A stretch of DNA of 64,000 nt. Origin: Candidatus Cloacimonadota bacterium (GTDB lineage: Bacteria; Cloacimonadota; Cloacimonadia; Cloacimonadales; Cloacimonadaceae). Under the pieces are notes generated by a model that did no database searches, was not told where the DNA came from, and saw only the letters and a list, made by a program, of their open reading frames with translations. Made by a program: the position numbers and the translations under genes. The stretch covers positions 21,088 to 85,087 of the forward strand of contig JAAYEF010000009.1 of assembly GCA_012728875.1 (NCBI GenBank), given 5' to 3'. Shown here piece by piece: positions 17,881 to 26,589 of the stretch (position 1 is the stretch's first letter; every line of letters starts with the position of its first letter).

Positions 17881-18717
17881 TTACATCGTGGTGGTGGATG
17901 CCAGCCAAACCATGGCCATGATGGCTTCAAACACGATTTCATAGTCATCATCGGTGAATTCCAAGGTTCGTCCATCCAGTCTTTTTGCATGGGGCAACAG
18001 CGAGGCTTGATCCGCCATGGAAGTGTGGTTGAATTCAATCTTTAGGGTGATGGGTGCTTCAAACCGATAAAGCGGAACCTCAGCCTTGGTTTTGCACAGT
18101 GCTTTTTGAACCGATTCCCGCGTGAGTTCATCCACTCTCAGCCTCGAATAGTTCATGGCGGAAAACTTTGCCACGGCACGCTTGGTTGCCACATATTCCA
18201 GCCAGGGCATGGGTTTGGCGAGTTCTTGTTTCAAGGTTTCGTCCCCGGACACCAGGGTGACCGGAACGCCCAGATAGCCGGCATAGGCAGAGTTGATCAG
18301 GGTTTCGTTCATGGGCATGCCGTTGATCCAGATATTGTGGATGCGGCTGTTTGAATAGGTGTGGTCCATATTGCCTTTGAGGGCGCCTGTTCCGCTGTGG
18401 TAGCCCAAAAGCCAAACCTGATCATATTCTGCAGACAGCTCCGGCATCATATACCGTGGCCTGGGGCAGCCTGAAATCAGGTTTATTCTAGGGTCCAGCT
18501 CTGTGATGGAAAAGTCCAGATTGTCGCCTTCGGCATGGGAATCCGCAATTGTAATTTCTTGGATCCGTCCAGCCTGAGGGCTGTGCAGAGCCGCTTCCAA
18601 AGCGGCTTTCACGTGATGCGTCACGCAGGCCTTCACCGCGGGACGATCGGTCTTTTCCTGATTCCAGTTAAATGTGCCGGGCATTCCTTCCATATCGATG
18701 GAAATGTAGATACGCAT
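17881..18717 (-). CDS. dppA: D-aminopeptidase, M55 family (DppA-like)
   Basis: 278 residues from the ATG at 18717; it begins RIYISIDMEGMPG, with the zinc-binding Asp and Glu of the M55 family (DxEG). Later ligands appear as the His of ADSHAEGDN, the His of LGYHSGTGA, and an Asp-rich patch. NGMPMNETLINSAYAG is also conserved. These decameric zinc peptidases release N-terminal D-amino acids from peptides, in Bacillus from D-Ala peptides. It probably helps in peptide or cell-wall scavenging. It sits 4 nt after psuG and 11 nt before pyrE. Confidence 0.88.
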   Translation of the reverse strand: MRIYISIDMEGMPGTFNWNQEKTDRPAVKACVTHHVKAALEAALHSPQAGRIQEITIADSHAEGDNLDFSITELDPRINLISGCPRPRYMMPELSAEYDQVWLLGYHSGTGALKGNMDHTYSNSRIHNIWINGMPMNETLINSAYAGYLGVPVTLVSGDETLKQELAKPMPWLEYVATKRAVAKFSAMNYSRLRVDELTRESVQKALCKTKAEVPLYRFEAPITLKIEFNHTSMADQASLLPHAKRLDGRTLEFTDDDYEIVFEAIMAMVWLASTTTM

Positions 18718-18721
18718 TTGG

Positions 18722-19651
18722 CTATCCTTTTTTCGCAATTGCCTTGGCCAATTTGGCTGCGAGCCTTGCATTGTTTTTCAACAGCGCCAAATTGGCTTTC
18801 ACCGAATCACCTTTTGTGGTTTGCGCCAGACAGTCAAGCAGAAAAGGTGTCAACGCTTTTCCAGACACGCCTTTTTCCTGAGCCGTCTGCAGGCAGCAAG
18901 CGATCTTTGTTTCGATCTTTTCAGGGTCCAAAGCAGCATCAGCGGGAATGGGATTGGCCACCACAAGTCCCTTTCCATCCATCAGTTTATGAAGTTTCCA
19001 CAGCTTGGCAAAATCCTTGGCATCGTCCACACGGGGAATGCCAAACTCACTCTGCGCTGTGTAAAACAGCGGAAAGGTCTCAGTTTGCCAGCCCAAAACC
19101 GGAACTGCCAGCGTTTCAAGGTATTCCACGGTGGCAGCCACATCCAGGATGGCTTTGCAGCCTGCTGAAACCACCGTCACGGGAAAAGTGGCAAGCGCAC
19201 GCAGGTCGCTGGAAATATCCAAACTCTGCTCCCAGCCGCGATGAACGCCTCCGATGCCTCCAGTGGCAAAAACTTCAATCCCTGCCAGCGCGGCAAGCTT
19301 CATGGTTGCCGAAACTGTGGTTCCGCCGCTTTGACCCAGGGCAAGGGCGAGTGGCAGATCCCGCATCCCAAGCTTTTTGAAATAGCCCGGCTCTTGCAGC
19401 TTGGGCAGGATCTTTTGAAGAAGCGGCTCATCCAAACCGATATGCGCCCTGCCTTCAAAAACGATGATGGTGGCGGCTGCCACTCCTTCGGATGCAAGGA
19501 TGCTTTCCAAGTCTTGAAAGATCTCAAGGTTTTGGGGATAAGGCAAACCGTGGGTGAGCACGGTGGATTCCAACGCCACCACAGGTAGCCCTGCTTTCAA
19601 GGCTTGCTGGACAGCGCTGGAGACAACTATGGATTGTTTAAATTCTGGCAT
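18722..19651 (-). CDS. psuG: Pseudouridine-5'-phosphate glycosidase
   Basis: 309 residues. VVALESTVLTHGLPYPQN contains the conserved catalytic Glu, FATGGIGGVHRG is the family signature loop, and VSAGCKAILD and LVVANPIP follow. It splits pseudouridine 5'-phosphate into uracil and ribose 5-phosphate in pseudouridine salvage. No PsuK kinase is next to it, although a sugar kinase elsewhere could serve. The small peptidase gene dppA follows after 4 nt, giving a mixed salvage operon psuG-dppA-pyrE. Confidence 0.92.
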   Translation of the reverse strand: MPEFKQSIVVSSAVQQALKAGLPVVALESTVLTHGLPYPQNLEIFQDLESILASEGVAAATIIVFEGRAHIGLDEPLLQKILPKLQEPGYFKKLGMRDLPLALALGQSGGTTVSATMKLAALAGIEVFATGGIGGVHRGWEQSLDISSDLRALATFPVTVVSAGCKAILDVAATVEYLETLAVPVLGWQTETFPLFYTAQSEFGIPRVDDAKDFAKLWKLHKLMDGKGLVVANPIPADAALDPEKIETKIACCLQTAQEKGVSGKALTPFLLDCLAQTTKGDSVKANLALLKNNARLAAKLAKAIAKKG

Positions 19652-19674
19652 GTTTTTCTCTGCATATAAAAAAT

Positions 19675-19727
19675 GGGATCGATCTTTGCTCTGCTTTTTT
19701 GGGGGAGGGGGGGCAAGGATCGATCCC
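19675..19727 (-). terminator. Rho-independent terminator after rlpA
   Basis: A 15-bp stem (19675-19689 with 19713-19727, one G-T pair) built on GGGATCGATC / GATCGATCCC, followed on the minus strand by ATTTTTTA. It separates rlpA from psuG. The loop is a T6/G-rich stretch. Confidence 0.8.
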
Positions 19728-19752
19728 GCGTTTTGGGGAAGGGACCAGAGGA

Positions 19753-20253
19753 TCAGCTTTCGGAAATATCCTTTCGGTTGGGTAGCTTTTCCACCTGGAC
19801 TTTCGCCACGCCGGCTGCCAGCATTCCTATTTCTTGCGCAGCTCCGTAGGAAAGGTCAATATCCCGTCCGCGGATAAAAGGTCCGCGATCCGTGACACGC
19901 ACGATTACGTTCTTGCCGTTTTTGGGATTGGTTACTTTAAGGAGGGTTTGGAAGGGGAGGGTTTTATGTGCGCATGTCATCGCGTATTGATTATAAACTT
20001 CGCCGCTGGCTGTCTTGCGTCCGTGGAAAGCTCTACCATAATAGGAGGCAACCCAGGTTTCGCATTTCAGCGGCTCCTGTGTACTTGGGGGCTCTTGTGT
20101 GTGAATGGAATCGATCACGGCCACCTGCTCGGCAGGGACTGTGAGCTCCTCCATCTCAATTTCTCCCGCCACAGTTTGAGCAATGATGGGACCCACGAAA
20201 GTGGCCCAGATCGCAAAAACGGTGGAGAGAATTTTTTTAGATTGTTTTCTCAT
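19753..20253 (-). CDS. rlpA: RlpA-like septal ring lytic transglycosylase / double-psi beta-barrel protein
   Basis: 166 residues with an N-terminal signal peptide ([20 protein letters not shown], then QTVAG). The mature part ends in a double-psi beta-barrel: [19 protein letters not shown], then [18 protein letters not shown] with the catalytic Asp pattern. RlpA cleaves naked, peptide-free glycan strands at division sites. There is no SPOR domain and no lipobox Cys, so it is the short, soluble periplasmic form. It is a single-gene unit with its own terminator. Confidence 0.88.
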   Translation of the reverse strand: MRKQSKKILSTVFAIWATFVGPIIAQTVAGEIEMEELTVPAEQVAVIDSIHTQEPPSTQEPLKCETWVASYYGRAFHGRKTASGEVYNQYAMTCAHKTLPFQTLLKVTNPKNGKNVIVRVTDRGPFIRGRDIDLSYGAAQEIGMLAAGVAKVQVEKLPNRKDISES

Positions 20254-20557
20254 ATTTTTCTTTGTTCCTTGTTTTGCTTAGGTCATGGCGCGGAAAATTT
20301 TAGGGACCCGCAAATTTGTCAAGCAAAAAATTGCATTTTTCAGGTTAAACAATTGCAGTACAGCATCTTAACCTGGGGTGGATTTTGGCTCAAAATTGGG
20401 CTTTTCTGGCTCGGTGAAGAGCGGGAAGGGGGCATTTTTTCCAAAATCGGCTTTTTGGGGGTTTCTTGGCATGGCTGAAGAAAATGTTTGACAGATTTGC
20501 GCAGCCTCAGGCTTTATCCCATTAAAGTGAAATACATAATTGTGAAGGAGAACGACC
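20254..20557. other. Divergent intergenic region without gene
   Basis: 304 nt between rlpA (minus) and the oxidoreductase operon (plus). I see no gene or clear hairpin. The GAAGGAGA directly before 20558 is the ribosome-binding site of the ferredoxin gene. Confidence 0.5.
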
Positions 20558-20761
20558 ATGCCAAGAATGACGGTTGATCCGTTCTATTGTAAAGGTTGTG
20601 GACTCTGCATTGCCGCATGTCCAAAGAAAATCATCCGGTTTTCGGAGAACATCAATGCCAAGGGATACCACTACGCGGAATGTTTTAATCAGGACGAATG
20701 TATCGCCTGCAAAATGTGTTTTGTGACTTGCCCGGAAGTGGCGATCACCATCGAAAAGTGA
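20558..20761 (+). CDS. 2x[4Fe-4S] ferredoxin subunit of 2-oxoacid:ferredoxin oxidoreductase
   Basis: 67 residues with two cluster motifs, CKGCGLCIAACP and CIACKMCFVTCP, binding two [4Fe-4S] clusters. It is the delta subunit (VorC/KorD-like) that takes electrons from the TPP centre of the enzyme encoded by the next three genes and passes them to soluble ferredoxin. It starts the operon behind a good GAAGGAGA site and lies 7 nt before the alpha subunit gene. Confidence 0.92.
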   Translation: MPRMTVDPFYCKGCGLCIAACPKKIIRFSENINAKGYHYAECFNQDECIACKMCFVTCPEVAITIEK

Positions 20762-20768
20762 GGCCAAA

Positions 20769-21851
20769 ATGTCAAAGATCTTAATGAAAGGAAACGAAGC
20801 TGTAGCCGAAGCCGCCATCCGTGCAGGCTGCAGGCTCTATTTCGCCTACCCCATCACCCCACAAAGTGAGCTTATCGAATACATGGCAAAAATGATGCCA
20901 AAAGTGAACGGCACCTTCCTCCAAGCCGAGAGCGAAGTCTCCGCCATCAACATGGTTTACGGTGCTGCCGGCTGCGGAAAACGAGTGATGACCTCATCCT
21001 CCTCGCCCGGGATTTCTCTGAAGCAGGAAGGAATTTCCTACATCGCCGGTGCGCAACTGCCCGCGGTCATCATCAACGTCCAGCGCGGCGGACCCGGCTT
21101 GGGCGACATCCAGCCTGCCCAGGGAGACTACTTCCAAGCCGTGAAAGGCGGCGGACATGGCGACTATCGCATGATTGTCCTCGCGCCCAGTTCCGTGCAG
21201 GAATTTGCCGACATGGCTTCCGAAGCCTTCGACCTGGCAGACAAATATCGCAACCCCGTCACCATTTTGGCAGACGGAATGCTGGGTCAGATGATGGAGC
21301 CGGTGGAATTCAAGGAAACTCTCAGCGATGAAGAGATCGAAGCCTTGGGCGAGCAGCACAAATCCTGGTGCATCCATCCCAACGAAGATGGCGACAAAAA
21401 GCACCATCACGAAATCAACTCCCTTGAGATCGATCCCGCCATGCTGGAAAAGCACGTGGAAAACCTCTATGCCAAATATGCCGAGATCGAAAAAAACGAA
21501 GTGAGATACGATACTTACAACCTTTCCGACGACAACGAGATCCTCTGCGTGGCTTGGGGAACCGCTTCCCGTGTGATAAAAAGTGCCATCAACGAGCTCA
21601 AAGCCCAGGGCAAGAGCGTTGGAATGATCCGTCCCATCACCTGCTGGCCCTATCCTTATGAAGCTGTTGCAGCCGCCATCGGACCCAAAGTGAAGCAGGT
21701 CTATGTGTTTGAACTCAATACAGGCCAGATGCTGGACGACGTGAAGATCGCCGTCTGCGGCAAAGCTCCGGTAAAATTCTGGGGCAAAGTTGGCGGCATC
21801 GTGTTCACCCCTGCCGAAATCCAGCAAAAGCTGGAAGAGTGTTTCAAATAA
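20769..21851 (+). CDS. vorB: 2-oxoacid:ferredoxin oxidoreductase alpha subunit (VorB/KorA type)
   Basis: 360 residues. KILMKGNEAVAEAAIRAGC and YFAYPITPQSELIEYMA are hallmarks of the VorB/KorA pyrimidine-binding subunit, followed by SSSSPGISLKQEG and the NVQRGGPGLGDIQPAQGDY stretch. With the TPP, gamma and ferredoxin subunits it oxidatively decarboxylates branched-chain 2-oxoacids or 2-oxoglutarate to acyl-CoA, reducing ferredoxin. Four separate subunits in D-A-B-C order fit both Vor and Kor, and specificity cannot be fixed from sequence alone. Confidence 0.9.
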   Translation: MSKILMKGNEAVAEAAIRAGCRLYFAYPITPQSELIEYMAKMMPKVNGTFLQAESEVSAINMVYGAAGCGKRVMTSSSSPGISLKQEGISYIAGAQLPAVIINVQRGGPGLGDIQPAQGDYFQAVKGGGHGDYRMIVLAPSSVQEFADMASEAFDLADKYRNPVTILADGMLGQMMEPVEFKETLSDEEIEALGEQHKSWCIHPNEDGDKKHHHEINSLEIDPAMLEKHVENLYAKYAEIEKNEVRYDTYNLSDDNEILCVAWGTASRVIKSAINELKAQGKSVGMIRPITCWPYPYEAVAAAIGPKVKQVYVFELNTGQMLDDVKIAVCGKAPVKFWGKVGGIVFTPAEIQQKLEECFK

Positions 21852-21862
21852 AGGAGAGCCAA

Positions 21863-22612
21863 ATGGAAGTTATCGCAAAAAGACCAGAAACCCTGAGGAA
21901 TGTTCCCTTTACCTATTGTCCGGGCTGCATGCACGGCGTGGCTCACCGCCTGATCGCAGAAGCGATCGAAGATCATGGATTGATCAATCTGATGACCGGC
22001 GTCGCCCCTGTGGGATGCGCCGTTTTTGCCTATAAATTCTTCAATTTCGACATGGCTGAAGCCGCTCACGGCCGCGCTCCCGCAGTTGCCACCGGCATGA
22101 AAAGGGCACGCCCGGAAATGCACGTCTTCACCTATCAGGGAGACGGAGACCTTGCCGCCATCGGAACTGCCGAGATCGTCCACGCCGCAAACCGCGGTGA
22201 ACACCTCAGCGTGTTTTTTGTAAACAACGCCATCTATGGCATGACCGGCGGACAAATGGCTCCCACCACCCTGCCCGATATGAAAACCACCACCAGCCCC
22301 TACGGCCGCGACGTGAACGACATTGGCCACCCCGTCCGCATGTGCGAAATGCTGGCAACCTTGGTGGCGCCATATTACATCGAAAGAGTTTCCCTGCTCA
22401 GCCCGGCTGAAGTCCTCAAAGCCAAAAAAGCAGTGGACAAAGCCATCCGTTACAACAAAGAGGAACGGGGCTTCACCTTCATCGAATTTGTGAGCACCTG
22501 TCCCACAAACTGGGGCATCGACCCCGACAAATCCCGTCAATGGGCAAAAGAAAACATGCTGCCCTTCTTCAAACCCGGTGTGTTCCGGGACAAGGGCGAG
22601 GGAGTTGAATAA
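21863..22612 (+). CDS. 2-oxoacid:ferredoxin oxidoreductase beta subunit (TPP-binding)
   Basis: 249 residues from the ATG at 21863 (AAAGGAGAGCCAA just upstream; an earlier in-frame ATG lies inside the alpha gene). TYCPGCMHG near residue 18 is the cluster-linked CxxC motif, and FTYQGDGDLAAIG ... FVNNAIYGMTGGQ near 88-130 is the TPP/Mg motif. It carries out the decarboxylation and electron transfer. It sits 11 nt after the alpha gene and shares one base with the gamma gene. Confidence 0.9.
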   Translation: MEVIAKRPETLRNVPFTYCPGCMHGVAHRLIAEAIEDHGLINLMTGVAPVGCAVFAYKFFNFDMAEAAHGRAPAVATGMKRARPEMHVFTYQGDGDLAAIGTAEIVHAANRGEHLSVFFVNNAIYGMTGGQMAPTTLPDMKTTTSPYGRDVNDIGHPVRMCEMLATLVAPYYIERVSLLSPAEVLKAKKAVDKAIRYNKEERGFTFIEFVSTCPTNWGIDPDKSRQWAKENMLPFFKPGVFRDKGEGVE

Positions 22613-23154
22613 TGACCACTGAAATGATTTGCGCGGGATTCGGAGGACAAGGCGTCCTCACCATCGGAAAATTCATTGCCCAAAGCGGCATGAAAGAAGG
22701 AAGGAACGTCTCCTGGCTGCCTTCCTACGGCCCGGAAATGCGCGGCGGCACGGCAAACGTCTCCGCCGTGGTGTCGGACGAGCCCATCGCTTCGCCCATC
22801 GTGAGCTATCCAGACATCCTGGTGGCGCTGAACCAGCCTTCGCTGGATAAATTCGGCCCCCAGGTGCGCAAAAACGGCGTGGTGATTGTGAACACCAGCG
22901 CCTGCCCCCATGGCTGCAAGCGCGAAGACGTTCAGATCGTGGCTGCGCCCATGAGCGACATCGCCCTGGAAATTGGCTCCATCCGTGTGCTTAACATGCT
23001 TGCCATCGGCATCGTGATCGGCAAAACCGGTCTCATCAAATATGATACTCTGGAAGAAGACCTCAAGTCCTTCCTTGCCGCCAAAGATCCAGACCTGTTG
23101 GAACTGAACCTCACCGCCATCAAGCGTGGCATGGAGATTGGACAGCAAGGATAA
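22612..23154 (+). CDS. 2-oxoacid:ferredoxin oxidoreductase gamma subunit
   Basis: 180 residues; begins TTEMICAGFGGQGVLTIGK, the gamma-domain glycine loop, with SYGPEMRGGTANVSAVVSD as the second conserved block. It completes the D-A-B-C enzyme. The stop-start overlap with the beta gene is a single base (TAATG). A strong hairpin follows and ends the operon. Confidence 0.9.
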   Translation: MTTEMICAGFGGQGVLTIGKFIAQSGMKEGRNVSWLPSYGPEMRGGTANVSAVVSDEPIASPIVSYPDILVALNQPSLDKFGPQVRKNGVVIVNTSACPHGCKREDVQIVAAPMSDIALEIGSIRVLNMLAIGIVIGKTGLIKYDTLEEDLKSFLAAKDPDLLELNLTAIKRGMEIGQQG

Positions 23155-23178
23155 AACAGCCTTTTGGCAAAATAAAAT

Positions 23179-23205
23179 AAGGCGCGGAACTTGATTCCGC
23201 GCCTT
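23179..23205 (+). terminator. Hairpin ending the oxidoreductase operon
   Basis: A perfect 11-bp stem, AAGGCGCGGAA / TTCCGCGCCTT, with a 5-nt loop, directly between the convergent gamma-subunit gene and the Omp28-like gene. It can act for both directions. T run short on either side. Confidence 0.75.
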
Positions 23206-23244
23206 GCTTAATATCTGATTTGGGGCAGTGCCCGGGCTAAAGCT

Positions 23245-25107
23245 CTATTTGATGAACAGCAGCTTGCGGGACGAAGCCTCGCCACCGCTTTTCATTCTGA
23301 GGATATAGGTGCCGTTTGCCACGGTTTTGCCGTTGCCATCACAGCCATCCCATTCCGCCTGATGCAAGCCTGCGCCTTTGGTTTCGCTCATCAGGGTGCG
23401 CACCAACTGTCCGCGCAGGTTATAGATTCCCAGTTCCACCTGCTGGTTTTGTTTCAGGGAATATTCGATCACGGTTTTTTGGGAAAACGGGTTGGGGTAG
23501 ATCGCACTGAGTTTGGTCTGCGCCTGAGGCAGGGCGGAGTCGTCAATCGCCACGGGCGGCTCTTCCAGTTCCACCACCAGCAGTTTTGTGGCTTGGATTA
23601 CTTCCTTGGTGTCCAGGTTTTGCACAAACGCCACCAGTTCACAGTTTTCCTCCGCCCAGGATGGATCTTTCACGATGGGGAATGTGTGATAACTGCTGCC
23701 GATGGGCGCATTTGCCAGGTCGATCACCGTGCCTTCCCAATCGGGATACATGCCACGGTTCACAAAGCTCATGTGGTTTTGACCCTGCCAGGAATAGGCG
23801 ATGTTGGATTCTGTCAAAGCCAGATGCAGCGCCAGGTTCGGATATGGCAGGGGTGCCAGTTTTTCCACCTGCACGGTAATGTTGTATCCCTGCGGACTTT
23901 CCTCTCCAAAGATCATCAGGAAAAGCGGGCTTTTGATTGTGCGGCGCTGGCTGAAAAGCGGCATCAGGGAATTGATGATGCTGCTGGTATTGCTGCCGCC
24001 GCTAAAGAAGAGCATTCCATCAAAAATGCTGGTGGGATATGCGCTCACGCCATAGTAGTTGTTGCGTCCATTGGAGTCGTCATTGGCAAAGGGGTCTCCG
24101 TTGTGGTTTTCAATCACAGCCACGTTGTAGCCTTGATACACAAAGTCGTCCGCAGCCATTGCCGCTCCGGGACAGTAGGGACACCAGCCCCCGGTGCCAA
24201 TCTCCAAAAGCACCATCTGCTTCGGCATGGTCCAGGTGTTTACATACGAAACCTTTACGTTGTTTGCAGGCTCTTGATCCACCACATCCTCCAGGGAAGA
24301 CACGGAAAATTCAAAACGATAGAGGTCATTGTGCATCGTTGGGCTGAAAGCGGGAAATTCTGCGGTGTCCGTTTCCCAAAAATCCAGCATCACGCTGTGG
24401 TAATCCGGCTGGGAATACACCAGTTCATCGCCATGGTAGATATTCAGTGAAACCAAAGCCACAAGCGGGTTGTAACCCAGGTTTGCCACCGTGCATTTGG
24501 GTGTGAAAGTGCTTCCTGCGCTGCTTTGCGAGGGCAGATCCACGTCCATGATGGCAAGGTCATGGTCAAAAGGCGTATAAAGCCTGATATCATCAATATA
24601 CCAATAGTTCAGGTTGGTGCTGTTTCCGCTGAAATACACGGCAAACTGAAAATCCGAAGCGCCCACATCCTGGGTTGCAAGTTCCACAGTCTTGAGCTGT
24701 GCGGAAATGTTGTTGCTCACCGTCATCTCCCAGGCGGTGTTCCAACTGCTGCCAGCTTGATTTCTGCGGGTTGCCACTCCAATGGTATAGCTTGAACTAT
24801 AGTGGTCCACGTTGTGCCTGAAATCCAGATACATAATGCTTTCACCGGAGGTGTCCACACTTGGCGAAACAAAATATGTGGTGCCGTTGAATTGCGGGCT
24901 CCAGTTCAAACGCAGCTCAGGAATGCTGCCGCCGGCGTTTGAGCTGTTGCGTACGCTCCAGTTTCCGGCTTGGTTTACAATGCTCCAACCCGCAGGGGGG
25001 AAGGTGCCGGAACTGAAGTCTTCTTCAATCCAGGTTTCCCGCGAGCCGGCCACCAGTCCGCTGAGTCCGCAGATCAGCAGCGCCAATATCACCATGCTTT
25101 TCTTCAT
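23245..25107 (-). CDS. Omp28-like secreted protein with thioredoxin-type CPYC motif and C-terminal sorting domain
   Basis: 620 residues from the ATG at 25107, which has GGAGATAAGATA in front; an upstream ATG at 25152 has no such site. A signal peptide (MVILALLICGLSGLVAG) is followed by a beta-sandwich domain with DFSSGTFPPAGW, typical of MAM/choice-of-anchor modules. The middle part matches Omp28 proteins, with GTGGWCPYCPGAAMAADD near residue 310 as a thioredoxin-like CxxC site. The end (IYPNPFSQKTVIEYSL ... GTYILRMKSGGEASSRK) is a FlgD-like/type IX-like sorting domain. It is probably exported and surface-attached. Its job is unknown. Confidence 0.85.
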   Translation of the reverse strand: MKKSMVILALLICGLSGLVAGSRETWIEEDFSSGTFPPAGWSIVNQAGNWSVRNSSNAGGSIPELRLNWSPQFNGTTYFVSPSVDTSGESIMYLDFRHNVDHYSSSYTIGVATRRNQAGSSWNTAWEMTVSNNISAQLKTVELATQDVGASDFQFAVYFSGNSTNLNYWYIDDIRLYTPFDHDLAIMDVDLPSQSSAGSTFTPKCTVANLGYNPLVALVSLNIYHGDELVYSQPDYHSVMLDFWETDTAEFPAFSPTMHNDLYRFEFSVSSLEDVVDQEPANNVKVSYVNTWTMPKQMVLLEIGTGGWCPYCPGAAMAADDFVYQGYNVAVIENHNGDPFANDDSNGRNNYYGVSAYPTSIFDGMLFFSGGSNTSSIINSLMPLFSQRRTIKSPLFLMIFGEESPQGYNITVQVEKLAPLPYPNLALHLALTESNIAYSWQGQNHMSFVNRGMYPDWEGTVIDLANAPIGSSYHTFPIVKDPSWAEENCELVAFVQNLDTKEVIQATKLLVVELEEPPVAIDDSALPQAQTKLSAIYPNPFSQKTVIEYSLKQNQQVELGIYNLRGQLVRTLMSETKGAGLHQAEWDGCDGNGKTVANGTYILRMKSGGEASSRKLLFIK

Positions 25108-25407
25108 TATCTTATCTCCATTCATTTTTGCTTTTATGCTGGTGTCTATCAATGTGTTTCCCTGAAATCTGTCAAATAAAATCCGGTTTTTTGGGAATAT
25201 ATACTCCCAACTGCCATCCGGCTGTCTGGCTATTTCTCAAGCTGCCACTTCAATACTCAAAACTCTGCCGACCCGTCATCCTGAACGTCAGCGACAGGAA
25301 CCTGTGACAGTTTTTCAAACAGCGGGGCGGCGCCGAAGCAAGATATTTCTTGACAGATAGCCACCATTCCCATCACTTTATTTTTCAATTAAAAGATGGA
25401 GGAAAAC
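25108..25407. other. Intergenic region with a dispersed-repeat remnant
   Basis: 300 nt between two divergent genes. Near 25276-25310 CGTCATCCTGAACG followed by CAGCGACAGGAACCTGTGACAG resembles the degenerate CGTCATYC repeats found at 59.9 and 62.9-63.5 kb. No gene seen. Confidence 0.35.
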
Positions 25408-26421
25408 ATGGACAAAACCTTGCTGGAACGTGCCCAAACCGGGGATGCCGAAGCGCAATACAACTTGGGAAAAGCATGCAACGAAGGCCGGGACCTTGCA
25501 CAGGATTACAAAGAAGCCGCCAGATGGTACCGCCTTGCCGCAGACCAGGGCCATGCCGATGCGCAGGACCTTCTTGCCGCCCTATACTACAATGGTCTGG
25601 GCGTGGAACAGGATATCGCAGAAGCCGCCAAATGGTTGCGTCTCGCTGCTGAGCAGGCGCATGCCCACGCGCAAACCAGCCTGGCATACTTGTATAACTA
25701 TGGTCAGGGCGTAAAGCAGGATTTCAGCGAAGCCGCCAAATGGTATCACCTTGCCGCGGAGCAGGGTTATGCCGATGCGCAGCATAACCTGGGAATGTTG
25801 TACGAAGATGGTCTGGGCGTATCACAAGACCCCCAAGAAGCCGCGAAATGGTATCGTCTCGCCGCAAACCAGGGTCATGTCCACGCGCAAAACAACCTGG
25901 GAGTGTTGTTCAAAAATGGCTTGGGCGTGGAACTGGACCACAAGCAAGCTGCCAACTGGTTTCAACTCGCCGCGGAGCAGGGCCTCCCCGTTGCGCAATT
26001 CAACCTGGGAAGATTGTATTCCACAGGCCAGGGCGTGGAGCAAAACAAAACAGAAGCTGCCAACTGGTTCCGCCTCGCCGCAGACCAGGGCCACGTGGAA
26101 GCGCAATATCATCTGGGCAGTTTGTATGCCATGGGCGAAGGCATGGCACAGGACAACCGGGAAGCTTTCAGATGCTGGCGCCTTGCCGCAGAGCAGGGTC
26201 ATGCCGATGCTCAAAACAATTTGGGAGTGATGTGCGAACATGGCTTGGGCATGGAACAGAACAAGGAGGAAGCCTATTTCTGGTATTTGCTGGCTGCGGC
26301 AGGAGGCTCTGAACAGGGGGTGGGAAACAGAGACACCCTGCGCAGGGAACTGAAGAAAGCGCAGCGAAAACGGGCAGAGGAGCGGGTTTTGGCGTGGAGA
26401 TCTGGCAAGATGGCGAGGTAG
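25408..26421 (+). CDS. Sel1-repeat (TPR-like) protein
   Basis: 337 residues from the ATG at 25408, with GGAGGAAAAC in front. Eight consecutive 36-residue Sel1-like repeats (pattern A-x-AQ-x-NLG-x-x-Y-x-x-G-x-G-V-x-Q-D-x-x-x-AA-x-W-x-x-x-AA-x-QG) fill the protein, ending in a basic helix. The repeats are so alike that the DNA shows a 108-nt periodicity. No signal peptide is visible, so it probably stays in the cytoplasm as a protein-interaction scaffold. Partner unknown. Confidence 0.9.
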   Translation: MDKTLLERAQTGDAEAQYNLGKACNEGRDLAQDYKEAARWYRLAADQGHADAQDLLAALYYNGLGVEQDIAEAAKWLRLAAEQAHAHAQTSLAYLYNYGQGVKQDFSEAAKWYHLAAEQGYADAQHNLGMLYEDGLGVSQDPQEAAKWYRLAANQGHVHAQNNLGVLFKNGLGVELDHKQAANWFQLAAEQGLPVAQFNLGRLYSTGQGVEQNKTEAANWFRLAADQGHVEAQYHLGSLYAMGEGMAQDNREAFRCWRLAAEQGHADAQNNLGVMCEHGLGMEQNKEEAYFWYLLAAAGGSEQGVGNRDTLRRELKKAQRKRAEERVLAWRSGKMAR

Positions 26422-26589
26422 CCGGATGGAAAATTAGAGACTTTGCTTGAAATAAAGAAGGAGGATACGGGCGATTCCCTGAAAGTCAGCCAAAAATCAT
26501 AAGTCCGTTGATATAATTTTTTATCTTATGGAACAAAACTTGCATAAAATAGAAATAAGCGAAAAGATATACCTCGATGGGGAGGAAGG

